DNA from: CAIMUX01 sp964473865
GTDB taxonomy: Bacteria > Eisenbacteria > RBG-16-71-46 > CAIMUX01
Assembly (NCBI GenBank): GCA_964473865.1
Contig: CAYYQN010000006.1
Span: 62,001-126,000, forward strand
Direction of reading: 5' to 3'
DNA length: 64,000 nucleotides
The notes beneath the pieces are model-generated. The model was not told where the DNA came from. It did no database searches and saw nothing but the letters and a program-made list of their open reading frames with translations. Position numbers and translations under genes: made by a program. This document shows positions 34,973 to 42,185 of this stretch, piece by piece (positions within the stretch are counted from its first letter, which is position 1; each line of letters begins with the position of its first letter).

Positions 34973-36991
34973 ATGAGCGCCACCGGCGCGGCGGACAGGG
35001 TTCTTCGGCGATCCGCATCTGGACCGTGCCGTCCCCTTCCGCCTCGCGCGTGGCTGGTGGTCGTGGGGCTGTCGATGTCGGTTCACGCCGGACTGTCTTC
35101 CGCGCGCGCGCAGTCATTCGAGCCCGGTAGCGGCGTCTTCGTGGCCGGTGGCGGTTTCGCCGGGTCGGGAACGACGACGGGGATCGCCTCGATTGGCCAG
35201 ACTTCGGAGGGCGTCGCCACGAACGGGTCCTGGTCGTTTTGGACCGGAATCCTGATGCCGTTTGCCCGCGCGCTCCAGGTTCAGATCATGCCGGATGCGC
35301 CGGAGGTGGCCACGGCCGGCGCCCCGATCCCCATCGAGGCGACCGTGGTCCCGGCGGGGCAGGTGGAGTCGGTGACGCTGCGCTACCGGGAAGGCGGCCG
35401 AAGCGAGTATCTCGCGCGGGAGATGACGGCCGGCGGCAGCGGTCCGTGGAAGGCGACGATTCCAGGCGGCGATGTGACCCTGCGCGGCGTGGAGTTCTAC
35501 GTGGAGGTCCGCGTCGCCGGGCGAACTGCGCACTCCCCGGCCGGCGACTACGAGGCGCATCCGTGGCGGATTCCCGTAGACGTGACCGATTCGGACGGCA
35601 GTGGCGCCCTTTCCACCATGGCGCGCACCTACCGGATGATCAGCTTTCCCGCGATCCTCCCCGAAGAAGCGCCGAGTCCGCTCATCGACGACCTCGGTCA
35701 ACCCGATCCGTCGTTGTGGCGCTGCGGCACGTGGGATCCGAACAGCGAGGCCTACCTCGAAGTCGGCCACGATGCGGTCGAGCCGTTCACCCCCGGTCAT
35801 GCCGCGTGGCTCATCACCGAGCAGGCCCGTTCAATCGACTTCACCGGACAGACGGTGTTTCCGTCGACCGACATGGGGCGGAGCATTCCCTTGAGACCGG
35901 GATGGAACCAGATCGGCGATCCGTTTGCGTACGCGGTGGCGCTGGCGGACATCCTCGTGGACGACGGGAAAGAGTCCCGCACCTTCGTCCAAGCCGTGGA
36001 CGATGGGCTCCTCGAGGCGCAGCCGTTGCATCGATACGACGGCACGGCGTATCGGACGGACCCCACGACGCTCTCTCCCTGGACCGGCTACTTCGTGGCG
36101 AACCTGACGGCCGGCGATCTCGATCTGATCGTACCGCCGCGGGAGGCATCTTCCGAATGTCGACCGAAGGTCTCCTCCCCGCGAGCAGACCGCAGCCCTG
36201 ATTGGCTGCTGACGATGCGGGCTCTTGAGTCAGCCGACGGCGCTGCGGCCCTCGGACCTGGCTCCGCGGCCCGTGCTGATGACGGCGCCGCGATCTGCGA
36301 ACTTGGCACGGCGATGGGAGCTCTGGACGGATGGGACCGCTGGGATCTTCTGCGCCCGCCGTCCATCCCTGATTGCCGGAGGGAGCTGCGGGCGGTCAAT
36401 AAGACGCTCCCCCAGCCACTCCGCGCGCTGCAGAGGGACATCAAGCCGGCCGCTCTATCCGGAGCCACCTGGACGGTGGAGGTCGTCACCTGCGCGGCGG
36501 GCCTCATCGCACTCCACTGGGAGACGAGCGGCGTTCTCCCATCCGGATGCTCGGCGCGACTTCTCGATCGCGACCACCGGACCTGGGTCGAGGTCTCGCC
36601 GGTCGGATCGTACGTCACCACGTCCGCTGGTCCGGGCCTGACAACGCTCACCATCGCCATGGGCACGAACGACTGGCTCGACCAACAGTGCGGCGAGGCT
36701 GCACCGGCCGGCGGACATTTCGCGGCCTCCGTCCTGGGCGGCAACCCATCACGCGGCGGCGTGAATGTCCGCCTGGTCCTGGAACAGGCGGAGTCGGTCA
36801 GTCTGCGCGTCTACGACGTTCAGGGGCGGCTGCGGCGAACGCTCCCGGCCTGCCGCTTGGCGCCGGGTGTGCATGCGCTCCGATGGGATGGTCGGACGGA
36901 CGACGGCGCAGTCGTGCCGCCGGGGGTCTACTTCCTCCGAGTGGCGGGTCCGGAGCACGAGGTGAACCTGCGCGGCATTCTCGTCCGTTGA
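34973..36991 (+). CDS. Secreted protein with FlgD-like C-terminal domain
   Basis: A 672-residue protein. Residues about 26-46 (AWLVVVGLSMSVHAGLSSARA) form a signal peptide. The next segment SGVFVAGGGFAGSGTTTGIA is typical of FCB surface proteins. A middle region with RPGWNQIGDPFAYAVALADI matches the repeated 'GWN-IG-P' motif of choice-of-anchor proteins. The last 90 residues (NPSRGGVNVRLVLEQAESVS, YDVQGRLRRTLP, PPGVYFLRVAG) form a FlgD-like domain. GTG 34892 has a better ribosome binding site (GAGGAGGCG, twelve bases after the upstream stop) and would lengthen the head by 27 residues. It lies close behind the repeat lipoprotein, so the two are probably one operon and may work together at the surface. 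Confidence 0.78.
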   Translation: MSATGAADRVLRRSASGPCRPLPPRAWLVVVGLSMSVHAGLSSARAQSFEPGSGVFVAGGGFAGSGTTTGIASIGQTSEGVATNGSWSFWTGILMPFARALQVQIMPDAPEVATAGAPIPIEATVVPAGQVESVTLRYREGGRSEYLAREMTAGGSGPWKATIPGGDVTLRGVEFYVEVRVAGRTAHSPAGDYEAHPWRIPVDVTDSDGSGALSTMARTYRMISFPAILPEEAPSPLIDDLGQPDPSLWRCGTWDPNSEAYLEVGHDAVEPFTPGHAAWLITEQARSIDFTGQTVFPSTDMGRSIPLRPGWNQIGDPFAYAVALADILVDDGKESRTFVQAVDDGLLEAQPLHRYDGTAYRTDPTTLSPWTGYFVANLTAGDLDLIVPPREASSECRPKVSSPRADRSPDWLLTMRALESADGAAALGPGSAARADDGAAICELGTAMGALDGWDRWDLLRPPSIPDCRRELRAVNKTLPQPLRALQRDIKPAALSGATWTVEVVTCAAGLIALHWETSGVLPSGCSARLLDRDHRTWVEVSPVGSYVTTSAGPGLTTLTIAMGTNDWLDQQCGEAAPAGGHFAASVLGGNPSRGGVNVRLVLEQAESVSLRVYDVQGRLRRTLPACRLAPGVHALRWDGRTDDGAVVPPGVYFLRVAGPEHEVNLRGILVR

Positions 36992-37003
36992 CGCGCACCC
37001 AGA

Positions 37004-37138
37004 CGTCGTCTGAACCGGCTGACCCATTTCCGGACGGCGAACCCGACACTTGCGTGGGTGGAGCCACAGATCCGAGAGGCCACTGCCGGCATCCAGACGC
37101 CGTGCTGCCTGGTCCATGACAAAGACGGGGGCTTACGT
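37004..37138 (+). pseudogene. Remnant of an integrase-core (rve) transposase
   Basis: In one frame this stretch reads LTHFRTANPTLAWVEPQI then REATAGIQTPCCLVHDKDGG. That closely follows the core of a DDE integrase-type transposase common in GC-rich soil and sediment bacteria (pattern: HFNVT-x-x-PTAEW-x-x-QQ, then EA-x-PW-x-x-x-PRYLLRDRDG), including the second catalytic Asp (D-K-D). Only about 45 codons survive. No start, no ends and no terminal repeats are recognisable, and downstream sequence does not continue the match, so it is a decayed fragment. Confidence 0.6.
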
Positions 37139-37347
37139 TGGCCGGACTCGGGCGCGGCGTGGGCGGCCCGGAAGAAGTTCCAGAAGCCTTCGCCGGATGC
37201 GCTGCCAGCCCGGACGAGAGGTCGCTCGCGAGACAGGCGCGGCGCAACCGGCACCGCCCTCTCTGCGTACGGATGGAAGTCGTCGCGCTCGGCCGACTCG
37301 CCTCCCCGGTTCGCGGGTGGAGATCGACGATCGAGGAGGAGTAGCCC
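37139..37347. other. Gap after transposase remnant
   Basis: Sequence between the decayed transposase and the protease gene. No further transposase match is visible. GAGGAGGAG at 37330-37342 is the ribosome binding site of the next gene. Confidence 0.4.
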
Positions 37348-38601
37348 ATGCGACAGTTTCGTCTTGCCGCGAGCATCGTGCTCGCAGCCTGCGCGCTCGC
37401 CATGTCCTCCCAGGCGACGGATGGACCACGGGACGAAGGACGCCAATCCGGCTCGCCGACCATCGCGTTTCACGCGGGATCTTCCGCCCTCAACATCCCC
37501 TTCCGCTACGAGTTGGGCCACATCATCCTGCCCGTACAGCTCGCCGATTCCGTGATCGTGGAGATGCTGCTTGATACCGGCTTCGGCGTGAACGGCGCCA
37601 TCCTTCTCGACCCCGCGCTGGGGCAGGCGCTCCATCTCCAGTATGCCGGCCGATCGCCCCTCGGCGGCGGCGGAACCTCGTCACAGATGCTGGCCGACGT
37701 GGCGCCCAACGCCAGACTCTCCTTGCCCGGCGTGACCTTCGGCGGCCAGACGCTCCTCGTCGTCACCGACGCCGAACCGTACCGCGGCTATCCCGCCCGG
37801 GGGATCATCGGGAAGACGGTATTCGATTGCGTCGTCGAGATCGACTACGAAGGTCTTGAGATCAACCTCCACGACGCTGCTTCGTTCCGCGTACCGGAGG
37901 GGCACACCTCTCTGGAGACGACATTCACCTACGGCATTCCCGTTGTGGAAGCGACAATCGAGAGCGCCGGCAGGGCGCCCCTCCCGGTGAGGCTCATCGT
38001 CGACACGGGCGCGGTCCAGCTCCTCCTCTTCCCCTGGAGAACCCCCGGCGCCGAGCTCTCGGAGCGAACCGTCGCCGGGCGCGAGGGCCTCCTGTCGAGG
38101 GGATTCAACGGCATCGTGCGAGGCTCGACGGGCCGCATCGACTCCCTGCGCCTGGGTCCGTTCACCTGGAGCAACGTCATTGCCTCCTTTCCCGACAGCG
38201 CCAGCTGGGGAAGCGCGCTCGTACTCGGACAGGACGGCATGCTCGGCAACGATGCGTTGCGGCGCTTTTCCGTCGTCTTCGACTACGCCCACCAACGTAT
38301 TCACCTCAAGACCAACGCGGGACACGCCGAGCCTTTCGAGAGCGACATGACCGGGATGATCTGGGAACCGACTTCCGAAGGCGGAGTCGCGATCCTCGAC
38401 CTCATCCCCGGCTCGCCTGCGACCGAATGCGGCATCCGGATCTCGGATCGCATCGTCGCCGTCGACGGCCGGGTCCCGAGGGAGATCGGATGGGCGGCTC
38501 TGGAAACGCTCTTCATGGCCGAGGGTGCGCGCATCCGCTTGACGATCGTGCGCGGAGGAGAGCGCCTGGAGAAGGTGCTCGCGCTGCGGCGCCTGATCTG
38601 A
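37348..38601 (+). CDS. Retropepsin-like aspartyl protease with PDZ domain
   Basis: A 417-residue exported protein. The N-terminus has a signal sequence, and LAAC at residues 12-15 may be a lipobox. Two DTG motifs are visible: LLDTGFGVNGAIL (Asp76) and LIVDTGAVQLLLF (Asp219). Each half is a retropepsin fold, giving an internally duplicated enzyme as in bacterial aspartyl proteases of the PDZ-tailed group. GIIGKTVFDCVVEIDYEGLE is the first half's C-terminal flap-like region, and QDGMLGNDALRRFSVVFDYA the second's. The PDZ domain spans about 335-410 (PGSPATECGIRISDRIVAVD). Likely a periplasmic or surface protease for peptide or protein processing. ATG 37348 has GAGGAGGAG. Confidence 0.85.
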   Translation: MRQFRLAASIVLAACALAMSSQATDGPRDEGRQSGSPTIAFHAGSSALNIPFRYELGHIILPVQLADSVIVEMLLDTGFGVNGAILLDPALGQALHLQYAGRSPLGGGGTSSQMLADVAPNARLSLPGVTFGGQTLLVVTDAEPYRGYPARGIIGKTVFDCVVEIDYEGLEINLHDAASFRVPEGHTSLETTFTYGIPVVEATIESAGRAPLPVRLIVDTGAVQLLLFPWRTPGAELSERTVAGREGLLSRGFNGIVRGSTGRIDSLRLGPFTWSNVIASFPDSASWGSALVLGQDGMLGNDALRRFSVVFDYAHQRIHLKTNAGHAEPFESDMTGMIWEPTSEGGVAILDLIPGSPATECGIRISDRIVAVDGRVPREIGWAALETLFMAEGARIRLTIVRGGERLEKVLALRRLI

Positions 38602-38812
38602 ATCGACGCGATCGCTCGCGCCCTCGAGGCCGGTTCGGCTTGCTCACGAACGACAACGGGGCCGGCACTACGGCGGCACCGCTCACCCGACCGCCGCGTG
38701 CCGATGGTGCCCTTCTTGGCCCTATGGGCACGCTTGTCTCAGGATGCCCCGCCTGCCTCCGGGCAACCTTTCGGATCCGGGCGCAGTTCGTCTCCGATGG
38801 AGCACTCGCGGA

Positions 38813-39301
38813 TTACGGCCACTCCCCGTCCGGACTCGGCAGCCTGCGGAAGAGCCCGAACACCCCGCGCAGGCAGCGGTGCGCGAAGTCCACGGGCGGG
38901 CAGTACATCAGCGGGCAGGCGCCGTCGATGAGTGAGATGCCGTTCTCCCGGCACAGGAGTGTTGCCTCGGGCGAGGCGCTTCCCTGGCCGAAGGAGCGGT
39001 GGATCCATACCCGCTTGATCCCAAGCGTGACGCAATCCCGGACGACCTGCGTCGTCACGGCGGGCGCGGTGGCGATGACCACGGCTTTTGCGCCGCCGGG
39101 GATGGCCGCAAGGTTTGGGTAGCAGTGCACGCCGTCGATGGCCGTGGCGGCCGGATTGACGGGAACGACGTCGAGACCGGCCGCACGAAGCCTCTGGAAG
39201 ATCCCGTGGCCGGGCTGGTCGGTCCGGCGGGAGGCGCCGGCCACGGCGATGCGGCCGGCGGCGAAGAAGCTGTGCGCGGCAGTCGTGAGATCCGTGGGCA
39301 T
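38813..39301 (-). CDS. CoA-binding domain protein (YccU-like)
   Basis: A 162-residue Rossmann-fold protein. IAVAGASRRTDQPGHGIF (about residues 17-34) is the nucleotide/CoA loop, and VDVVPVNPAA, VVIATAPAVTTQVVRDCVTL and KRVWIHRSFGQGS follow the YccU/CoA_binding_2 pattern. DGACPLMYCPPVDFAHRC is the conserved C-terminal part. Function unknown; these may be CoA-persulfide-related or regulatory. ATG 39301 has GGGAGGA upstream. Confidence 0.85.
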   Translation of the reverse strand: MPTDLTTAAHSFFAAGRIAVAGASRRTDQPGHGIFQRLRAAGLDVVPVNPAATAIDGVHCYPNLAAIPGGAKAVVIATAPAVTTQVVRDCVTLGIKRVWIHRSFGQGSASPEATLLCRENGISLIDGACPLMYCPPVDFAHRCLRGVFGLFRRLPSPDGEWP

Positions 39302-39351
39302 GGTCGTCCTCCCTTGGTTCCGACGCTCTCGGGGCATGACCACCGGTAACG

Positions 39352-40245
39352 TTAGCTCCACAGCGCGCGGTGAAACGCTTCCCCGTCCGCCGCCGGGTGG
39401 CGCGCGAGGAAGACGCCGATTCGCCCGAATTTGTGCAACAGGCAGTAGGTCGTCAGCCGGTCAGTGTTCTCCGGCGTCGCATCGAGTCCGTATCCTTCCA
39501 ACAGCGCCCGTGAAGCCGCGGGGTGGCCGAAGCAGTAGAAGGCCAGCGGGGCGATGAACTCGTAGAACGGGTGCCCCATCATGGCGTCACCGAAGTCGAT
39601 GAGTCCGGTGATCCGCCAGCCGGGGTCGCTCCGCGAGAGCAGGACATGATCAGCGGTGATGTCGGCGTGCAGCAGGGCTGGGGTGAACGGCCCTTCGCGA
39701 AACCCGGCGAGCCGAAGGCGGATCCAGGCGCCCCATGGTTCGCCCGCGGAGTGGAACGACTCGGCTCCGGCGATCCGTTCGCCGAGGAACGCATCCCAGT
39801 CGATCCTGAGTTCCGGCACCGGGCTCTGCCGGTGGAGCCGTTTCATCAGCGCGCCGACTTGCCTTGCCAGGTCGACCCGCTGGGCGCCGTCCAGCTCCGG
39901 CCAAACGTCCTCGGCCGGCGTTCCCGGCACGACCGTCATCACGAGATAGGGCCAGCCCTCGATCTCGCCCCGGGCGACCAGCTCCGGCACCGGCAGGCCG
40001 TCCAGATGCTCCAGGGCGGCATGTTCCGCGGCGTAGTCCTCGAGCCAGAACGGGGCGTATAGCTTGACGACGCGAGATCCGGCGCGGAAGACCACGTGGG
40101 TGCCGGCCACCTGCCGTCCCAGACGGGTCGCTTCGAGGTCATGCCGCCCGCAAATCGCGGCCATGGCCGGAAGCCACACGGAATCTTCCGTATGGACCCG
40201 GCGGTAATCGGCCACAGAGGGCAGGTCCGGGAGCAAAGACTTCAT
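39352..40245 (-). CDS. APH-family phosphotransferase (aminoglycoside/choline kinase fold)
   Basis: A 297-residue protein-kinase-like small-molecule kinase. VAGTHVVFRAGSRVVKLYAP contains the ATP-binding Lys, and AEHAALEHLDGLPVPELVAR the alpha-C region. The catalytic loop is LLHADITADHVLL, with the catalytic Asp present but His where Asn is usual (HxDxxxxN). The DFG-like motif is GLIDFGDAMMGHP. The substrate is probably an aminoalcohol, amino acid or antibiotic-like compound; there is no resistance context. The gene diverges from the porin, sharing the 40246-40515 gap. Confidence 0.8.
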   Translation of the reverse strand: MKSLLPDLPSVADYRRVHTEDSVWLPAMAAICGRHDLEATRLGRQVAGTHVVFRAGSRVVKLYAPFWLEDYAAEHAALEHLDGLPVPELVARGEIEGWPYLVMTVVPGTPAEDVWPELDGAQRVDLARQVGALMKRLHRQSPVPELRIDWDAFLGERIAGAESFHSAGEPWGAWIRLRLAGFREGPFTPALLHADITADHVLLSRSDPGWRITGLIDFGDAMMGHPFYEFIAPLAFYCFGHPAASRALLEGYGLDATPENTDRLTTYCLLHKFGRIGVFLARHPAADGEAFHRALWS

Positions 40246-40399
40246 GGGCGATTCCTCGAGCGTTGTCGTCGCCTCCGGCCGCCGGGTCGTCCATCGCGCG
40301 GTCCCCTCCCCGGCGCGAACCGACGATGCGCGAGGCGGGTGGACCTGTCAACGCCGGCGATCCGCGGCGACGGCCGGCTGGGCGAACCTCTGGAAACGG

Positions 40400-40429
40400 T
40401 TGCCCCCGGGCCCGCCGGAATGGTATAGC
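40400..40429 (+). promoter_or_regulatory. Putative promoter of the porin gene
   Basis: TTGCCC (40400-40405) and TATAGC (40424-40429) are separated by 18 bases. The -10 lies in ATGGTATAGC, so the element has an extended -10 TG as well. The ATG of the porin is about 87 bases further, preceded by GGAGGAGAGGGT. Confidence 0.45.
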
Positions 40430-40515
40430 ATCGCCTCCGGCACGATCGGGCGGGGTTGCCCGTCTTGCCGTCGAGGCCACGGAGGCCTCGTGGGGGAAAC
40501 CATGGAGGAGAGGGT

Positions 40516-41655
40516 ATGAACGCCAGAATCGCCCGGGGCCTTGTGGCCGCGACGTGGGGAGGAGTCATCCTGGTCGCGGCGATGCTCTTATTCAGCAGCC
40601 CGGCGGCCGCCCAATGGGTCGTCAAGTCCGAGGACGGCAATTCCCAGATCAAGTTCGGGTTCCTGGCCCAGCCACGGGCCGAGTGGAATACGATCGAGGA
40701 TGCCGACTACTGGTCGCAGAACATGTACTTGCGCCGGGCGCGGATCCTGATGGGCGGCAAGGTGAACCCCAGGGTCGACTTCTTCATCGAGACCGACAGC
40801 CCGAATGTCGGTAAGCGGGCGGCCGGCGCGGCCCGCGCCGCCAAGGACTGGGACACCTTCTTTGTGCAGGATTTCGTCGTCACCTATAACGTGACACCGG
40901 AGGTGATGGTCGATGCGGGCATGATCCTCACGCCGGGGACCTACAACCACCTGCAGAGCGCGGGAGCGCTCCTCCCGCTGGACTACGGTCCGTACACGTT
41001 CGTGGAGAGCGGGCCGATGGGGGCCAAAGCGGGGCGCGACGCCGGCGTACAGGGGCGCGGCGTGTTCCTCCAGAAGATGCTGGAAGTCCGCGCGGGCGCC
41101 TTCCAGGGTGTGCGCGAGAGCCGCGACGAGATGCCCTTCCGCGCGGCCGGGCGGGTTGCCTTCCATCCCTTCAAGACCGCCGGCAAGGGGCTGTTCTACT
41201 CGGGTGCAGGCCTCGGCGCCGCCCGGTCGCTGTCCATCGGCGTCATGGCGGACATGCAGAGCACCAACTACCAGAGCTTCGGCGGGGACGTCTTCTTCGA
41301 GATGCCCATGGGGGACATCAGTGTCTTCACGGTTCAGGCCGATGTGGCGCAGTACGAGGGCAAGGACGCATTTGCCTCCGGCGTCCCCAAGCAGCTGACC
41401 TACATGGCGGAAGCCGGCTACGCGGCGCTCCAGAAGCGGTTCCTCGGCTTCATCCAGTTTGCCGGCCGGGACTATGACTCCGACAAGGCTACCGATGATC
41501 AGCAGCTTCAGGTGGGGCTGGGGTGGCGCTTCGATGGCCACAAGTCGAATCTCAAGCTTGCCTACACGATCATCACGCAGAAGGCCCCGAGCGGGGCGCC
41601 GGAGCCGAAGGACAAGACCATGGTGAGCCTGCAGTACCAGGTCATGGCCTACTGA
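40516..41655 (+). CDS. Outer-membrane porin, OprO/OprP-like
   Basis: A 379-residue protein with a signal peptide (about residues 1-33, ending FSSPAAA, then QW). The mature part follows the phosphate-selective porin O/P family: IKFGFLAQPRAEWNTIEDAD, SQNMYLRRARILMGGKVNPR and VDFFIETDSPN (the RRARI-x-x-GK motif), followed by ends of alternating beta-strands, and a C-terminal aromatic (VMAY) as expected for a barrel. Transports small anions or polyphosphate-like solutes across the outer membrane; selectivity unknown. Its presence indicates a diderm cell. A strong promoter candidate lies upstream and a hairpin follows at 41672. Confidence 0.85.
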   Translation: MNARIARGLVAATWGGVILVAAMLLFSSPAAAQWVVKSEDGNSQIKFGFLAQPRAEWNTIEDADYWSQNMYLRRARILMGGKVNPRVDFFIETDSPNVGKRAAGAARAAKDWDTFFVQDFVVTYNVTPEVMVDAGMILTPGTYNHLQSAGALLPLDYGPYTFVESGPMGAKAGRDAGVQGRGVFLQKMLEVRAGAFQGVRESRDEMPFRAAGRVAFHPFKTAGKGLFYSGAGLGAARSLSIGVMADMQSTNYQSFGGDVFFEMPMGDISVFTVQADVAQYEGKDAFASGVPKQLTYMAEAGYAALQKRFLGFIQFAGRDYDSDKATDDQQLQVGLGWRFDGHKSNLKLAYTIITQKAPSGAPEPKDKTMVSLQYQVMAY

Positions 41656-41671
41656 TCGTCCGTGAACCGAT

Positions 41672-41697
41672 CCGGGTGCGGCGCCGGCCGCACCCGG
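41672..41697. terminator. Hairpin between convergent genes, terminator-like
   Basis: CCGGGTGCGGC and GCCGCACCCGG form a perfect 11-bp stem around loop GCCG, 17 bases after the porin stop and 58 bases before the end of the leftward gene at 41755. T-runs are absent on both strands, so termination would be weak or factor-assisted, but the convergent position supports a bidirectional role. Confidence 0.5.
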
Positions 41698-41754
41698 TCA
41701 TCCCGTCAGCGGCCTGAGTACTTCCGTGATGGCGTGGACTCCTCCCGCGGCCTG

Positions 41755-42153
41755 CTAGCAGCGGCAGCCCTTGATTCCGCAGTTGAGAAAGTGGAACTTG
41801 ACGGCCGGCACCTTGAGGATCCGCTCGACCTCCGTGCCCTCCGACATCGCGTGACTGAGGAGATCGAGCCAGAAGTCGACCCAGTTGTGATCCGTGGAGC
41901 TGTCCACGGCCGTCAGCTCGCCTTCGATCCGGGTGAGGTCACAGCCCGCGTCACAGACCGAAAAACATCCCGAGGAGAGCTTCAGACGGGCGCTTTCCAG
42001 AAGCGTACTCAGGTCCGGCGGCAGCGGGACCCGCCGCAGGCGGAGAGCATCCGCCCAGGCGGCCAGCACCGACCACCGCATGCCGAACTGCCGCAGTACG
42101 GCTTCTTCCTGGACCATCCGGTCGTCGAGGGATCCCGGCGTTTGTTCGGCCAT
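41755..42153 (-). CDS. Small cysteine-rich protein of unknown function
   Basis: A 132-residue protein. It is mostly helical by composition, with Cys residues in SSGCFSVCDAGCDLTRIEGE and the C-terminal tail NCGIKGCRC. These five-plus cysteines suggest a metal or iron-sulfur site. GGGAGGTGGCG lies directly before ATG 42153. I do not recognise the family. It is 32 bases downstream of the branching enzyme gene on the same strand, so it is likely in the same transcript, which could link it to glycogen metabolism. Confidence 0.6.
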   Translation of the reverse strand: MAEQTPGSLDDRMVQEEAVLRQFGMRWSVLAAWADALRLRRVPLPPDLSTLLESARLKLSSGCFSVCDAGCDLTRIEGELTAVDSSTDHNWVDFWLDLLSHAMSEGTEVERILKVPAVKFHFLNCGIKGCRC

Positions 42154-42185
42154 CGCCACCTCCCGGCGGAGAGGCTCCGCCTGTC

